From positions 1-36,170 of the forward strand of contig JANXQL010000206.1 in the NCBI GenBank assembly GCA_025356815.1: 36,170 nucleotides of DNA, written 5' to 3'. Below, piece by piece: positions 1 through 9,395 of this stretch. Position 1 is the first letter of the stretch, and each line of letters starts with the position of its first letter. The DNA is from Pseudomonadota bacterium. Its GTDB lineage: Bacteria; Pseudomonadota; Gammaproteobacteria; Steroidobacterales; Steroidobacteraceae. Position numbers and translations under genes: made by a program. The notes under the pieces were generated by a model, which saw only the letters and a list, made by a program, of their open reading frames with translations, searched no databases and was not told where the DNA came from.

Positions 1-4
1 TCAA

Positions 5-81
<77 letters not shown>

Positions 82-107
82 TTCCTATCTGCACCGGAAC
101 CGTTCGA

Positions 108-1097
108 TCAGTACGAGCGACTGACCGAAAACTCCGCCAGCTGCCTCAGCGCCTCTTTGTGAACCGATTCGGGTATCGGGTCGAGAGCGGCGAGCGCTTG
201 GTCTGCCTCGCGTTGAGCGAGTCGGGCAGTGTACTCAAGCCCCCCGGATGATTCAATCGCTTCTATCACCGCGGGCAGGTCGTCGAGACCGCCGTGCTCG
301 ATCGCACGCCGCAGCAGTGCCTGCTGGGCGGGCGTGCCATGGCGCATCGCGTAGATGATCGGCAGCGTCGGCTTGCCCTCGGCGAGGTCGTCGCCGACGT
401 TCTTGCCGCGTGCTGCAGGATCGCCGCGGTAATCCAGTGAATCGTCGACCAGCTGGAACGCATTACCCAGATGCCGGCCGAAGTCCGTCAGGGCCTTCTG
501 GACGGTGGGACTCGCGCCCGACAGCACGGCGGCGACGGCGGCGCCCGACTCGAACAGCCGGGCCGTCTTGCGATAGATGACATCGAGGTAGCGGCTTTCA
601 CTGGTGTCAGCGTCGCCTGCGTTCATCAGTTGCAGGACTTCGCCCTCGGCGATCACGTTGGTCGCGTCGGACATAATCTCCATGACGCGGGCGCTCTCGA
701 GCCTCACCATCATTTGGAAGGCCCTGGAATAGAGGAAATCCCCGACCAACACGCTCGCCGGGTTGCCCCAGACGGAATTGGCGGTCTGGCGACCGCGGCG
801 CTGGCCGGAGCCGTCGACGACATCGTCGTGCAGCAGCGTCGCGGTGTGGATGAACTCGATCACGACCGAGCCGAGCACGTGCGGGCCAAGCTTCGGGGCG
901 CCCGCGGCGCGGGCGGCCAGCAGCACCAACAAAGGCCGCAGGCGCTTGCCGCCGGCGCCGATGATGTACTCCGACACCTGGTTGACCAGAACGACGTCGC
1001 TCGCCAATTCCTGACGGATCGTGGCGTCGGCCGCGGCTAGGTCGTCCTGGACGGTCTGCCGCAGATCTTGGATCAGGGTGGGTTGTTGCGCCGCCAT
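108..1097 (-). CDS. ispB: Octaprenyl diphosphate synthase (polyprenyl synthetase)
   Basis: Trans-prenyltransferase that extends farnesyl diphosphate with isopentenyl diphosphate to make the ubiquinone side chain in the cytosol. From the ATG at 1097 the protein is 329 aa, the usual size for IspB. Visible motifs are GKRLRP (50-55), the first aspartate-rich motif DDVVD (91-95), and the second, DDSLD (218-222), followed downstream by a KPTLP segment. The frame stays open upstream as far as the rplU start, but that extension is low-complexity and crosses the rplU promoter, so I reject it. Another ATG four codons upstream (1109) is possible, and neither start has a strong ribosome site. Divergence from rplU is the conserved gammaproteobacterial arrangement. 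The synthase family is sure; octaprenyl chain length is inferred from synteny. Confidence 0.93.
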   Translation of the reverse strand: MAAQQPTLIQDLRQTVQDDLAAADATIRQELASDVVLVNQVSEYIIGAGGKRLRPLLVLLAARAAGAPKLGPHVLGSVVIEFIHTATLLHDDVVDGSGQRRGRQTANSVWGNPASVLVGDFLYSRAFQMMVRLESARVMEIMSDATNVIAEGEVLQLMNAGDADTSESRYLDVIYRKTARLFESGAAVAAVLSGASPTVQKALTDFGRHLGNAFQLVDDSLDYRGDPAARGKNVGDDLAEGKPTLPIIYAMRHGTPAQQALLRRAIEHGGLDDLPAVIEAIESSGGLEYTARLAQREADQALAALDPIPESVHKEALRQLAEFSVSRSY

Positions 1098-1167
1098 AAG
1101 GGCCGGCATCGTACCGGCATTCTGCGTGGCGGCAAACTGGCACCCGAAAAATGACCCTCCGGGGGGT

Positions 1168-1196
1168 TTGACGCAACCCTCTGGTGTGACTAGAAT
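1168..1196 (+). promoter_or_regulatory. Promoter of rplU-rpmA
   Basis: TTGACG (1168-1173) and TAGAAT (1191-1196) are separated by exactly 17 bases, each one mismatch from the sigma-70 consensus. Transcription would begin near 1203, leaving a leader of about 70 nt before rplU. This is one of the best promoter matches in the window and fits a highly expressed ribosomal operon. Confidence 0.75.
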
Positions 1197-1210
1197 TCGC
1201 GGTTCCTTAC

Positions 1211-1232
1211 GACCGGCCCTATGGACCGGCCC
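1211..1232 (+). repeat. Direct repeat in the rplU leader
   Basis: GACCGGCCC occurs twice (1211-1219 and 1224-1232) with a 13-base period, inside the predicted 5' leader of the rplU-rpmA transcript. A role in leader folding or ribosomal-protein feedback is possible but nothing proves it; chance in GC-rich DNA is the alternative. Confidence 0.4.
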
Positions 1233-1272
1233 CCGGGACCCCTGAGGCCCCTGTTTCGAGGTGTTTTTGCAC

Positions 1273-1584
1273 ATGTTCGCGGTCATTCAAACCGGCGGTA
1301 AGCAGTACCGCGTCAGCGAAGGCTCGGTCCTTCGCATTGAGAAACTCCCCGCCGACGCCGGCGCCACGGTCGAGTTCGGCGAGGTTCTGCTCGTCGGCCA
1401 GGGTGACAGCATCAAGCTGGGCAAGCCCTTTCTCGCCGGTGCCAAGGTGACGGCGACCGTCCAGTCGCACGGCAAGGCGGCCAAGGTACGGATCGTCAAG
1501 TTCCGTCGCCGCAAGCACTACCTGCGTCAGAAGAATCACCGTCAGCCGTTCACCGAGGTCAAGGTGACGGGCATCGTCGGCTGA
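1273..1584 (+). CDS. rplU: 50S ribosomal protein L21
   Basis: Large-subunit ribosomal protein L21, an rRNA-binding protein. At 103 aa it has the same length as the E. coli protein and shows the family signatures [13 protein letters not shown] at the N-terminus and [11 protein letters not shown]-type basic residues near position 75-85. An ATG lies 12 bases upstream (1261), but the one at 1273 gives the canonical N-terminus and has a GAGGTG ribosome site at 1258-1263. It is first in an operon with rpmA, driven by the 1168-1196 promoter. Confidence 0.97.
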   Translation: MFAVIQTGGKQYRVSEGSVLRIEKLPADAGATVEFGEVLLVGQGDSIKLGKPFLAGAKVTATVQSHGKAAKVRIVKFRRRKHYLRQKNHRQPFTEVKVTGIVG

Positions 1585-1612
1585 ACCGAATCCAGATCCG
1601 GAGTTACTCGAA

Positions 1613-1870
1613 ATGGCACATAAAAAGGCAGGCGGCAGTACCAAGAACGGCCGCGATTCCCATTCCAAGCGCCTCGGCGTGAAGTTGTTCGGCGGCCAGG
1701 CGTGCCTCGCCGGCAACATCATCGTCCGCCAGCGCGGCACCCTGTACAAGGCCGGCCGCAACGTCGGCGTGGGCACCGACCACACGCTGTTCGCGCTGAG
1801 CACGGGCAAGGTGGCCTTCGCCAAGAAGGGCGCCGAGCAGCGCACCTTCGTGAGCGTCGTCACCGAGTGA
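1613..1870 (+). CDS. rpmA: 50S ribosomal protein L27
   Basis: Large-subunit ribosomal protein L27, whose N-terminal tail reaches the peptidyl-transferase centre. The 85-aa protein begins [16 protein letters not shown], the classic proteobacterial start with no cleaved N-terminal extension of the Firmicutes type, and keeps SKRLGVK and the IIVRQRGT segment. It lies 28 bases after rplU and ends just before a strong intrinsic terminator, so rplU-rpmA is a two-gene unit. Confidence 0.98.
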   Translation: MAHKKAGGSTKNGRDSHSKRLGVKLFGGQACLAGNIIVRQRGTLYKAGRNVGVGTDHTLFALSTGKVAFAKKGAEQRTFVSVVTE

Positions 1871-1896
1871 GCGTCCGTTGTGCGGCGCCCGAAAGA

Positions 1897-1920
1897 CCCC
1901 GGCCCTGGCCGGGGTTTTTT
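1897..1920 (+). terminator. Intrinsic terminator after rpmA
   Basis: CCCCGGCC (1897-1904), a CT loop, GGCCGGGG (1907-1914) and then six T residues (1915-1920). The perfect GC-rich stem with an immediate T-run is a textbook Rho-independent terminator. It separates rplU-rpmA from obgE. Confidence 0.92.
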
Positions 1921-1962
1921 GTTTAGGGCCGCCGTTCGGTCGCTCGCGGTAGACTCCACGCC

Positions 1963-3009
1963 ATGAGATTCGTCGACGAAGCCCTGGTTCGCGTCCAGGC
2001 CGGCCACGGCGGGCGCGGCTGCGCCAGTTTTCGGCGCGAGAAGTTCATCCCCTTCGGCGGCCCCGACGGCGGCGACGGGGGGCTCGGTGGCACCGTCTAC
2101 CTGCGCGCCAAGGAGGGGATCAATACCCTCGCGGACTTTCGCATCCAGCGCACCTACAAGGCCCAGTCCGGTACCGCCGGCAGCGGCAACGACTGCACCG
2201 GCAAGGGCGGCGACGATCTGTACGTCGACGTGCCGGTCGGCACGACGGTGATGGACGACGAGACCCAGGAGCAACTGGGCGACCTGCTGCACGCCGGCGA
2301 CACGGTGATCGTCGCGCGCGGCGGCAAGGGCGGCTGGGGCAACACCCGCTTCAAGTCGAGCACCAACCGGGCCCCCCGCAAGTCGATGCCGGGCCTGATC
2401 GGCGAAAAGCGACTGCTGCGCCTCGAAATGCGGGTGATCGCCGATGTCGGTCTATTGGGCCTGCCGAACGCCGGCAAGTCGACCCTGATCCGCGCGGTCT
2501 CGGCCGCCCGGCCGAAGGTCGCCGACTACCCGTTCACCACGATGCACCCGAACCTCGGCGTCGTCAGCGTCGGCATCAGCCGCAGCTTCGTGATGGCCGA
2601 CATCCCCGGGCTGATCGAGGGCGCAGCCGAAGGGGCCGGCCTTGGCATCCGCTTTCTCAAGCACCTGCAGCGCACACGCGTGCTGCTGCACCTGGTCGAC
2701 GTGCTGCCGCCCGACCCGGCGGCGGATCCGGTCAAGGACGCCCGCTCGATCGTGGCGGAGCTGAAGAAGTTCAGCAAGGAACTGGCGACGCGCGAGCGCT
2801 GGCTGGTGCTGAACAAGCTCGACCTGCTGCCGCCTGCCGAGGCCGAGGCGCTGTGCAAGGACATCGTCCGGCGACTGCGCTGGAAGGGTCCGCTGTTCAA
2901 AATCTCGGCAGCCACCGGGGCCGGGACGCGCGAACTGTGCGAGGCGTTGATGCGCCGCGTCGAGGAAAAGGCCGCGGAAGACGCCGCCGCGGCGGCCGAA
3001 GCCTCCTGA
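1963..3009 (+). CDS. obgE: Obg-family GTPase ObgE/CgtA
   Basis: Essential GTP-binding protein that associates with the 50S subunit and takes part in late ribosome assembly and stress control. The 348-aa protein has the glycine-rich Obg fold at about 1-158 (for example [14 protein letters not shown] and PDGGDGG), then a G domain with G1 GLPNAGKST (166-174), the switch segment TTMHPNLG (192-199), G3 DIPGLIEG (213-220) and G4 NKLD (284-287). The tail is short and alanine/acid-rich. It starts 43 bases after the rpmA terminator, so it needs its own promoter or read-through; I see no convincing promoter in that gap. L21-L27-Obg order is widely conserved. Confidence 0.97.
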   Translation: MRFVDEALVRVQAGHGGRGCASFRREKFIPFGGPDGGDGGLGGTVYLRAKEGINTLADFRIQRTYKAQSGTAGSGNDCTGKGGDDLYVDVPVGTTVMDDETQEQLGDLLHAGDTVIVARGGKGGWGNTRFKSSTNRAPRKSMPGLIGEKRLLRLEMRVIADVGLLGLPNAGKSTLIRAVSAARPKVADYPFTTMHPNLGVVSVGISRSFVMADIPGLIEGAAEGAGLGIRFLKHLQRTRVLLHLVDVLPPDPAADPVKDARSIVAELKKFSKELATRERWLVLNKLDLLPPAEAEALCKDIVRRLRWKGPLFKISAATGAGTRELCEALMRRVEEKAAEDAAAAAEAS

Positions 3010-3015
3010 AAACGC

Positions 3016-3042
3016 AACAGGCCGGTCATGGACCGGCCTGTT
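3016..3042. terminator. Bidirectional hairpin between obgE and rpsT
   Basis: A perfect 12-bp stem, AACAGGCCGGTC (3016-3027) and GACCGGCCTGTT (3031-3042), with an ATG loop. T residues follow on the plus strand and a T-rich stretch follows on the minus strand. It sits 6 bases after the obgE stop and about 45 bases past the end of convergent rpsT, so it can serve both transcripts. Confidence 0.8.
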
Positions 3043-3087
3043 TGCGAATCGGGCGCCCCGCCAGCGGGTAACGCCCCCAGACGGGTC

Positions 3088-3351
3088 TTACTTGAGCGCC
3101 TTCACGAGCGCCGACAGGCGGCTCTTGTGGCGGGCGGCGGTGCTGCGGTGGATGATGCCCTTGTTGACCATCGAGTCGATGACAGGCGTCGCGGCCTTGA
3201 CCGCGGCCTGGGCGCCGGTCTTCTCGCCGGCCTCGATGGCGCTGCGCGCCTTCTTGATGGCGGTACGCATCTTCGAACGCAGCGTCATGTTGTGCGCGCG
3301 GCGGACGACTGCCTGACGGGCGCGCTTCTCTGCGGACTTGATGTTGGCCAA
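3088..3351 (-). CDS. rpsT: 30S ribosomal protein S20
   Basis: Small-subunit ribosomal protein S20, which binds 16S rRNA. The 87-aa, alanine- and lysine-rich protein begins ANIKSAEKRARQ after the initiator and is the same length as the E. coli protein. The start codon is TTG (complement of 3349-3351), with a GGAG ribosome site about 8 bases upstream. No in-frame ATG could give the conserved N-terminus. E. coli rpsT also starts with UUG, where the poor start is part of its translational autocontrol. It is divergent from murJ. Confidence 0.97.
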   Translation of the reverse strand: MANIKSAEKRARQAVVRRAHNMTLRSKMRTAIKKARSAIEAGEKTGAQAAVKAATPVIDSMVNKGIIHRSTAARHKSRLSALVKALK

Positions 3352-3392
3352 GGCGGAACTCCGGGAATAGGGATGTCGAAACTGAGCCCGCT

Positions 3393-3421
3393 ATTCTGCT
3401 GATTATTGGTTTTTATGTCAA
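3393..3421 (-). promoter_or_regulatory. Promoter of rpsT
   Basis: On the minus strand a perfect -35, TTGACA (3416-3421), is followed after 17 bases by CAGAAT (3393-3398). This gives a leader of roughly 35 nt before the TTG start. The AT-rich spacer stands out against the GC-rich surroundings. Confidence 0.75.
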
Positions 3422-3462
3422 TTTTGACCGCTGGGCCCCCGGTCGGCGCCCCGGCCAGCCGG

Positions 3463-3468
3463 TATAGT
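3463..3468 (+). promoter_or_regulatory. Possible -10 element of murJ
   Basis: TATAGT lies 33 bases before the murJ ATG, in the rpsT-murJ divergent gap. No good -35 is found at 16-18 bases upstream, so this is only a tentative -10. Confidence 0.3.
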
Positions 3469-3501
3469 GCCCGGCCAAACCTCCTGGAACCCTCCAAGAC
3501 G

Positions 3502-5058
3502 ATGAAGGGCAGCTTTCTTCGCAGTACCACGATCGTCGGGGCCATGACCCTGCTGTCGCGCGTTTCGGGCCTGGTCCGGGACATGATGTATTCGCGCATG
3601 TTCGGCACCAGCCCGGCGATGGAGGCGTTCCTCGTCGCCTTCAAGATCCCCAATTTCCTGCGCCGCATCACCGGCGAGGGCGCGTTCTCGCAGGCTTTCG
3701 TGCCGGTGGTCTCCGAGTACAAGCTCAAGCGTGAACATGCCGAGGTCGATGCGCTGGTCGCAGGCGTCACCGGCACGCTGGGCATGGCGCTGTTCGTGGT
3801 CACCGCCGTCGGCGTGCTGGCCGCGCCCGCGGTGATCTTCCTGTATGCGCCGGGTTTCGAGTCGAGCGGGGACCGGCACGACCTCGCGGTCGAGATGTTC
3901 CGCTGGATGTTCCCGTACATCTTCTTCATCTCCCTGACGGCGCTCGGCGCGGGGGTCCTCAACACCTACGGGCGCTTCGGCACCGCCGCCTTCAACTCGG
4001 TGATCCTGAACGTCGTGATGATCGTGTTCGCGGCCTGGATCGCGCCGCACTTCGCCCGCCCCGGCGTCGGACTTGCGGTCGGCGTGTTCGTTGCAGGCGT
4101 CATCCAGCTCATCGCCCAATTCCGGGGGCTGTCGCGGCTCGGCCTGCTAAGCCGGCCGCGCTGGGCGTGGCGCGATCCCGGCGTGCGCCGCATCGGCAGG
4201 CTGATGCTGCCGGGCATCTTCGGCTCCTCGGTCGCGCAGGTCTCGCTGCTGCTCGATACCTGGGTCGCCTCGTTCCTGCTGGCGGGCAGCTTTTCGTGGA
4301 TGTACTACGCCGACCGGCTGGTCGAGTTCCCGATGGGGGTGTTCTCGATCGCGCTCGCGACCGTGATCCTGCCGGGGCTGTCTTCCCACCATGCCGCCGA
4401 GTCGCCGGAGCGCTTCAACGCGACGCTCGACTGGGCGCTGCGCCTGACTTGCCTCGTGTCGCTGCCGGCCGCGGTGGGGCTCCTGATGCTGGCAGGACCC
4501 ATGACCGCGGCCATCTACGGCTACGGCAAGTTCGGCGCCCATGACGTCGACATGGCCAGCTATGCGCTGATGGCGTACTCGCTGGGCCTGATGGGCTTTA
4601 GCCTGGTGAAGGTGCTGGCACCGGGCTATTTTGCCCGCCAGGACACCCGCCGACCGGTGCGCATCGGCATGATCGCGCTCACGGCCAACATCGCCTTCAA
4701 CCTGGTGGTCGTGGTGCCTGCGAGCCGTCTCGGCTTTCCGGCGCCGCATGCGCTCTTGGCGCTGGCGACCGGCCTTGGGGCGTACGTCAACACCTGGCTG
4801 CTCTATCGGGGGCTGCGCAGGTCCGGCGTCTACGTGCCGACCCCGCGCTGGCGCCGCTTCGCCTGGCAGATGCTCACCGCCAATCTCGCGATGGCGGCCT
4901 TCCTGTGGTGGGCGTCCGGCAGCTGGTCCGACTGGGTCGGCTGGCGGGCAAGCGTGCGGATCCTGCATCTGGGCCTGTGCGTGGCCGGCGGCGGCGGCGT
5001 GTATGCGGCAGTCCTGTGGCTCACGGGACTGCGGGTTCGGGACGTTCGGGCCGTATAA
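3502..5058 (+). CDS. murJ: Lipid II flippase MurJ
   Basis: Inner-membrane MOP-superfamily flippase that moves undecaprenyl-linked lipid II to the periplasmic face for peptidoglycan synthesis. The 518-aa protein has many hydrophobic segments, fitting the usual 14 helices. It begins MKGSFLRSTTIVGAMTLLSR and carries the N-terminal signatures SRVSGLVRD and GTSPAMEAFLVAFKIPNFLRR. The frame is open 96 bases further upstream, but that stretch overlaps the rpsT promoter and gives a non-family N-terminus, so the ATG at 3502 is preferred. Its TAA stop lies inside the TATAAT that may be the ribF -10. rpsT-murJ-ribF-ileS is a common proteobacterial order. Confidence 0.95.
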   Translation: MKGSFLRSTTIVGAMTLLSRVSGLVRDMMYSRMFGTSPAMEAFLVAFKIPNFLRRITGEGAFSQAFVPVVSEYKLKREHAEVDALVAGVTGTLGMALFVVTAVGVLAAPAVIFLYAPGFESSGDRHDLAVEMFRWMFPYIFFISLTALGAGVLNTYGRFGTAAFNSVILNVVMIVFAAWIAPHFARPGVGLAVGVFVAGVIQLIAQFRGLSRLGLLSRPRWAWRDPGVRRIGRLMLPGIFGSSVAQVSLLLDTWVASFLLAGSFSWMYYADRLVEFPMGVFSIALATVILPGLSSHHAAESPERFNATLDWALRLTCLVSLPAAVGLLMLAGPMTAAIYGYGKFGAHDVDMASYALMAYSLGLMGFSLVKVLAPGYFARQDTRRPVRIGMIALTANIAFNLVVVVPASRLGFPAPHALLALATGLGAYVNTWLLYRGLRRSGVYVPTPRWRRFAWQMLTANLAMAAFLWWASGSWSDWVGWRASVRILHLGLCVAGGGGVYAAVLWLTGLRVRDVRAV

Positions 5059-5059
5059 T
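5054..5059 (+). promoter_or_regulatory. Perfect -10 box before ribF, inside the murJ stop
   Basis: TATAAT at 5054-5059 contains the murJ stop codon (TAA, 5056-5058) and lies 33 bases before the ribF ATG. The -35 region (GCGGGT/CGGGTT) is poor, so activity depends on the -10 alone or on an activator. Confidence 0.4.
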
Positions 5060-5092
5060 CCTAGGTTTTGGGCGCGCCGGACCCGGCTACCA

Positions 5093-6031
5093 ATGCAACT
5101 TTTTCGCGGACTATCCCACTGCAGGGCAGACGAGCGCGGCGTCGCGGTTGCGATCGGCAACTTCGACGGCGTGCATCTGGGGCACCAGGCTCTGCTTGCG
5201 GCCGCGCGCGCGGCCGCGGCCGGGAGCGGGGCGCGGCTCGGCGTGCTGACCTTCGAGCCTCACCCGCGCGAATTCCTCGACCCCGCCGGCGCCCCGCCCA
5301 GGCTGATGCGCCTTGCCGAGAAGGTCTCGGCGCTCGCGGCGCTGGGCGTCGAACAGCTGGTGGTGCTGCGCTTCGATGCGCGCCTGCAGGGGCAGAGCCC
5401 GGACCGCTTCGTGCGCGAGGTGCTCGCCGCGGGCCTCGGCGCCCGCCACGTGGTGGTCGGCGAGGGCTTCCGCTACGGCTGTCGGCGCGAGGGCAGCGTC
5501 GAGTCGCTGCGCGCGGCGGGCGAGTCGCTCGGTTACGAGGTGATTGCGGTACCCAGCGTGCAGGTGGACGGCGAGCGCGTCTCGAGCACCCGCGTGCGCG
5601 CCGCGCTCGCCGCCGGCGACCTCGCGGTCGCGCGCCGCCTGCTCGGCCGGGACTATTCGATCACCGGTCGGGTGGTCCCTGGGCAGCGCCTCGGGCGACA
5701 GCTGGGCTATCCGACCGCCAACTTTCGGCTGCACCCGTCGGCCGTCGCGCTGCGCGGCATCTACGCGGTGCGCGTGCAGGGCATCGCCGGGCGGCCCGCG
5801 GCGGCGGCCGTCGCCTCGCTCGGCACGCGGCCCACGGTCGGCGGCGTGGAGCCGTTGCTCGAGGCGCATGTCTTCGACTTCCAGGGCGACCTGTACGGGG
5901 AGCGGCTGACCGTCGAGTTCGTCGACCGGCTGCGCGACGAGGAGCGCTTCGCGTCACTGGAAGCGCTGGTTGAGCAGATGCACGCGGACGCAGTCCGCGC
6001 CCGTGAGATCCTTGCGGCCCGCGCCGCCTGA
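5093..6031 (+). CDS. ribF: Bifunctional riboflavin kinase / FAD synthetase
   Basis: Converts riboflavin to FMN and then FAD in the cytosol. The 312-aa protein has an N-terminal nucleotidyl-transferase domain with [10 protein letters not shown] (22-31) and FEPHPREF, a middle VSSTRVR segment, and a C-terminal flavokinase domain marked by QLGYPTANF and GTRPTVGG. Length fits the proteobacterial RibF. The start is ATG 5093; the frame extends far upstream into murJ but that part is a shadow. It is followed after 11 bases by ileS, the classic ribF-ileS-lspA order. Confidence 0.96.
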   Translation: MQLFRGLSHCRADERGVAVAIGNFDGVHLGHQALLAAARAAAAGSGARLGVLTFEPHPREFLDPAGAPPRLMRLAEKVSALAALGVEQLVVLRFDARLQGQSPDRFVREVLAAGLGARHVVVGEGFRYGCRREGSVESLRAAGESLGYEVIAVPSVQVDGERVSSTRVRAALAAGDLAVARRLLGRDYSITGRVVPGQRLGRQLGYPTANFRLHPSAVALRGIYAVRVQGIAGRPAAAAVASLGTRPTVGGVEPLLEAHVFDFQGDLYGERLTVEFVDRLRDEERFASLEALVEQMHADAVRAREILAARAA

Positions 6032-6042
6032 CGAGAGCCCCA

Positions 6043-8865
6043 GTGGACTACAAGCACACGATCAACCTACCGCAAACCGACTTCCCGATGAAGGCGGACC
6101 TGGCGAACCGGGAGCCGCGCTGGCTCGAATTCTGGCGCAGCCGCGACACCTATCGGCAATTGCGGACAGCGGCCCGCGGCCGCCCGAAGTTCATCCTCGC
6201 CGACGGACCGCCGTACGCCAACGGTTCGATCCACATCGGCCACGCGGTCAACAAGATCCTCAAGGACATCATCGTCAAGTCGCGCACGCTGGACGGCTTC
6301 GATGCGCCCTACGTGCCCGGCTGGGACTGCCACGGGTTGCCGATCGAGCACCAGGTCGAGAAGACCTACGGCCGCGTTGGCGGCAAGCTCGACGCGAAGG
6401 CATTTCGTGCTGCCTGCCGCGAGTTCGCGACCAAGCAGGTCGCCGCGCAGAAAGCCGACTTCATCCGCCTCGGCGTGATCGGTGACTGGGACGACCCGTA
6501 CCTGACGATGGCGCCGGGCTACGAGGCGGCGCAGCTGCGCGCGTTCGCGCGCATCTACGAGCGTGGCCACGTGATCAAGGGCTACAAGCCCGTGCACTGG
6601 TGTCTCGACTGCCGCTCCTCGCTCGCCGAGGCCGAGGTCGAGTACGAGGAGCGCACGAGCCCGAGCATCGATGTGCGCTACGCCGTCGTCGACGCCGCGG
6701 ACCTCGCCCGGCGCACGGGTGTCGCGGCGTCCGGCATCAGCGGCGCGAGCGTCGCGATCTGGACCACCACCCCCTGGACGCTGCCTGCGAGCCAGGCGGT
6801 CACGGTCCATCCGGAGTTCGACTACGCGCTGCTCGCCGCGGTCGGGCCGGCCGGGGCCGAGTTGCTCATCGTCGCGGCGGAGCTCGCCGCGGCCGTGGCG
6901 TCCCGGGCGTCGCTCGAGTCGCTGACGACGCTTGCGCGCGTGAAGGGCGCGGCGCTCGAGGGCCTGCAGCTGCGTCACCCCTTCTACGATCGCATCGTAC
7001 CGGTGATCCTGGGCGAGCACGTCACCCTCGATGCGGGCACCGGCGCCGTGCACACGGCCCCCGGTCACGGTCTGGAGGACTACATCGTCGGTCAGCGCTA
7101 CGGCCTGCCGGTCGACAACCCGGTCGGGGGCGACGGCCGGTTCCTGCCGGGGACGCCGTTGTTCGAGGGGCTGGCCGTGTTCGACGCCAATCCAAAGGTC
7201 GTCGAGGTGCTCGCCGCGGCCGGGCGGCTGCTGTCGCACGCGCCTTATCGCCACAGCTACCCGCACTGCTGGCGCCACAAGACGCCGGTGATCTTCCGCG
7301 CCACGCCGCAGTGGTTCATCAGCATGGAGAAGGCGGGCCTGCGCGAGCACGCGCTGACCGAGATCAAGCGCGTCGACTGGGTGCCCGGCTGGGGCGAGCA
7401 GCGCATCTTCAGCATGATCGAGACCCGCCCCGACTGGTGCATCTCGCGCCAGCGCACGTGGGGCGTGCCGATCCCGCTGTTCCTGCACCGCCAGAGCGGC
7501 GAGCCGCACGCGCGCACGATCGAGCTGATCGAAGAGGTGGCGGCGCGCGTACAGACGGGCGGCATCGACGCCTGGTTCGACCTCGCCCCCGCCGACCTGC
7601 TCGGCGCGGAGGCCGCCGACTACGACAAGTCCACCGACGTGATGGACGTCTGGGTGGACTCGGGCGTGAGTCACTGGTGCGTGACCGACCAGCGCCCGGA
7701 ACTGCGCTCGCCGGCGGATCTGTACCTCGAGGGCTCTGACCAGCACCGCGGCTGGTTCCACTCGTCGCTGCTCACGTCGGTCGCGATGCACGAGCACGCC
7801 CCGTACAGGGGCGTGCTCACGCATGGCTTCGCGGTCGACGACAAGGGACGCAAGATGTCCAAGTCGCTCGGCAACACCGTCGTGCCGCAGAAGGTGATCA
7901 GCTCGCTCGGCGCGGACGTCCTGCGCCTGTGGGTCGCGGCGACCGACTATGCCAACGAGATGAGCGTCTCGGACGAGATCTTGAAGCGCATGGCGGATTC
8001 GTACCGGCGCATGCGCAACACCGTCCGCTTCCTGCTCGGCAACCTCGCCGGCTTCGATCCGGGCGCACACGCGCTGCCGGTGGACCAGTGGGTCGAGCTC
8101 GATCGCTGGGCCATCGCCCGCGCGGCGGCGCTGCAGGCCGAAGTCGTCGAGGCCTACCGCAACTACGAGTTCCACCTGATCTACCAAAAGGTCCACAACT
8201 TCTGCGTCGTCGACCTCGGCGCGTTCTATCTAGATGTGCTCAAGGATCGCCTGTACACGATGGGTGCCGACAGCCCCGGGCGGCGCTCGGCGCAGACCGC
8301 GCTGTGGCACCTCGCCGAGGCGATGGTCCGCTGGCTCGCGCCGATCCTGAGCTTCACTGCGGAGGAGATCTGGCAGGCGCTGCCTGCGGTCCCCGAGCGG
8401 CCCGCCTCGGTGCTGTTCGCGCAGTGGCACGCGCTGCCGGTGGCTGCCGCCGCCACCGACGTCGACTGGGACGCCGTGGTCGCGCTCAAGGGCGATGTCA
8501 GCCGCGCGCTCGAGGCGCTGCGCACGCAGGGCCAGATCGGTGGCCCGCTCGATGCGATCGTCGAGGTCTGGGCGGATCCCGCCCAACACGCCCGGCTCGC
8601 GCCGCTCGGCGGCGAGTTGCGCTTCGCGCTAATCACCTCGGAGGCGCACCTGCACGGTGCAGCCGGGCGTCCGGACCAGGCGCTGGCGGCCGCGAGTGTC
8701 GCGAGGGAAGGCGTCTGGATCACGGTGCGACCGAGCACCGAGCGCAAGTGCGTGCGCTGCTGGAGCCTGAGCCAAGACATCGGCGCCAACGCCCGCCATC
8801 CCGAGATCTGCGCTCGCTGCGCCGGCAACGTCGAGGGTCCCGGCGAGACGCGGAGGTATGCATGA
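6043..8865 (+). CDS. ileS: Isoleucyl-tRNA synthetase
   Basis: Class I aminoacyl-tRNA synthetase that charges tRNA-Ile and edits misactivated valine. The 940-aa protein starts with GTG at 6043. It shows [12 protein letters not shown] with HIGH at 64-67, the editing-domain sequence [11 protein letters not shown], the catalytic [14 protein letters not shown] segment, and KMSKS at 604-608. A C-terminal zinc-binding domain has four cysteines at 903, 906, 923 and 926. This is the usual bacterial type with a C-terminal zinc finger. Its stop overlaps the lspA start as ATGA, indicating translational coupling. Confidence 0.98.
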   Translation: MDYKHTINLPQTDFPMKADLANREPRWLEFWRSRDTYRQLRTAARGRPKFILADGPPYANGSIHIGHAVNKILKDIIVKSRTLDGFDAPYVPGWDCHGLPIEHQVEKTYGRVGGKLDAKAFRAACREFATKQVAAQKADFIRLGVIGDWDDPYLTMAPGYEAAQLRAFARIYERGHVIKGYKPVHWCLDCRSSLAEAEVEYEERTSPSIDVRYAVVDAADLARRTGVAASGISGASVAIWTTTPWTLPASQAVTVHPEFDYALLAAVGPAGAELLIVAAELAAAVASRASLESLTTLARVKGAALEGLQLRHPFYDRIVPVILGEHVTLDAGTGAVHTAPGHGLEDYIVGQRYGLPVDNPVGGDGRFLPGTPLFEGLAVFDANPKVVEVLAAAGRLLSHAPYRHSYPHCWRHKTPVIFRATPQWFISMEKAGLREHALTEIKRVDWVPGWGEQRIFSMIETRPDWCISRQRTWGVPIPLFLHRQSGEPHARTIELIEEVAARVQTGGIDAWFDLAPADLLGAEAADYDKSTDVMDVWVDSGVSHWCVTDQRPELRSPADLYLEGSDQHRGWFHSSLLTSVAMHEHAPYRGVLTHGFAVDDKGRKMSKSLGNTVVPQKVISSLGADVLRLWVAATDYANEMSVSDEILKRMADSYRRMRNTVRFLLGNLAGFDPGAHALPVDQWVELDRWAIARAAALQAEVVEAYRNYEFHLIYQKVHNFCVVDLGAFYLDVLKDRLYTMGADSPGRRSAQTALWHLAEAMVRWLAPILSFTAEEIWQALPAVPERPASVLFAQWHALPVAAAATDVDWDAVVALKGDVSRALEALRTQGQIGGPLDAIVEVWADPAQHARLAPLGGELRFALITSEAHLHGAAGRPDQALAAASVAREGVWITVRPSTERKCVRCWSLSQDIGANARHPEICARCAGNVEGPGETRRYA

Positions 8866-9395
8866 GTATCTCGCCCCCGGTGGGCGCGCGTGGTTCGCGC
8901 CTGGGCATGCTGCACTGGCTGTGGCTGAGCGTGGTCGTGATCGGCGCTGACCAGGCGAGCAAGGCGCTGATCGTCGCGACGCTGCAGCTCTTCGAGCGGC
9001 GGGCGTGGCTGCCGGTGTTGGAGATCACGCGACTGCACAATCGCGGCGCCGCGTTCAGTTTCCTCAACGATGCCGGTGGCTGGCAGCACTACCTCTTCCT
9101 CGGCCTCGCGCTCACCGTCACGGCCGGCATCACGGTCTGGCTCGCACGCCTGAAGGCCGGCGTACCGGCGCTGTTGCCGGCCGGCCTGTCGCTGATCGCA
9201 GGCGGTGCGCTGGGCAACGCGATCGACCGGGTCGCGCGCGGCTACGTGGTGGACTTCATCCACGTGCACTGGCGGGAGGTCTGGTACTTCCCCGCGTTCA
9301 ACGTGGCCGACACGGCGATCACGATCGGCGCGGCGCTGCTCGTGCTGGATTCGATCCTCGAATCAAGCCGTGCCGCGCGCTCGGGACAGCAGTGA
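8862..9395 (+). CDS. lspA: Lipoprotein signal peptidase II
   Basis: Inner-membrane aspartyl peptidase that removes the signal peptide from diacylated prolipoproteins. The 177-aa protein has four predicted membrane helices, NRGAAFS (60-66), and the two catalytic aspartates in GNAIDR (Asp122) and NVADTAI (Asp150). The ATG at 8862 overlaps the ileS TGA by 4 bases with a GGAGGT ribosome site just upstream (8852-8857). Its own TGA overlaps the ispH GTG. The fkpB gene that sits between lspA and ispH in E. coli is absent. Confidence 0.97.
   Translation: MSISPPVGARGSRLGMLHWLWLSVVVIGADQASKALIVATLQLFERRAWLPVLEITRLHNRGAAFSFLNDAGGWQHYLFLGLALTVTAGITVWLARLKAGVPALLPAGLSLIAGGALGNAIDRVARGYVVDFIHVHWREVWYFPAFNVADTAITIGAALLVLDSILESSRAARSGQQ

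Noticed and set aside
1098-1286. N-terminal extension of ispB by 63 codons
   Set aside because: It would cover the rplU promoter and start region, is not like the family, and the shorter protein has the normal length.
6067-8196. A 709-codon frame antisense to ileS
   Set aside because: Same GC-rich shadow effect; no start context or recognisable motif, and ileS is certain on the opposite strand.
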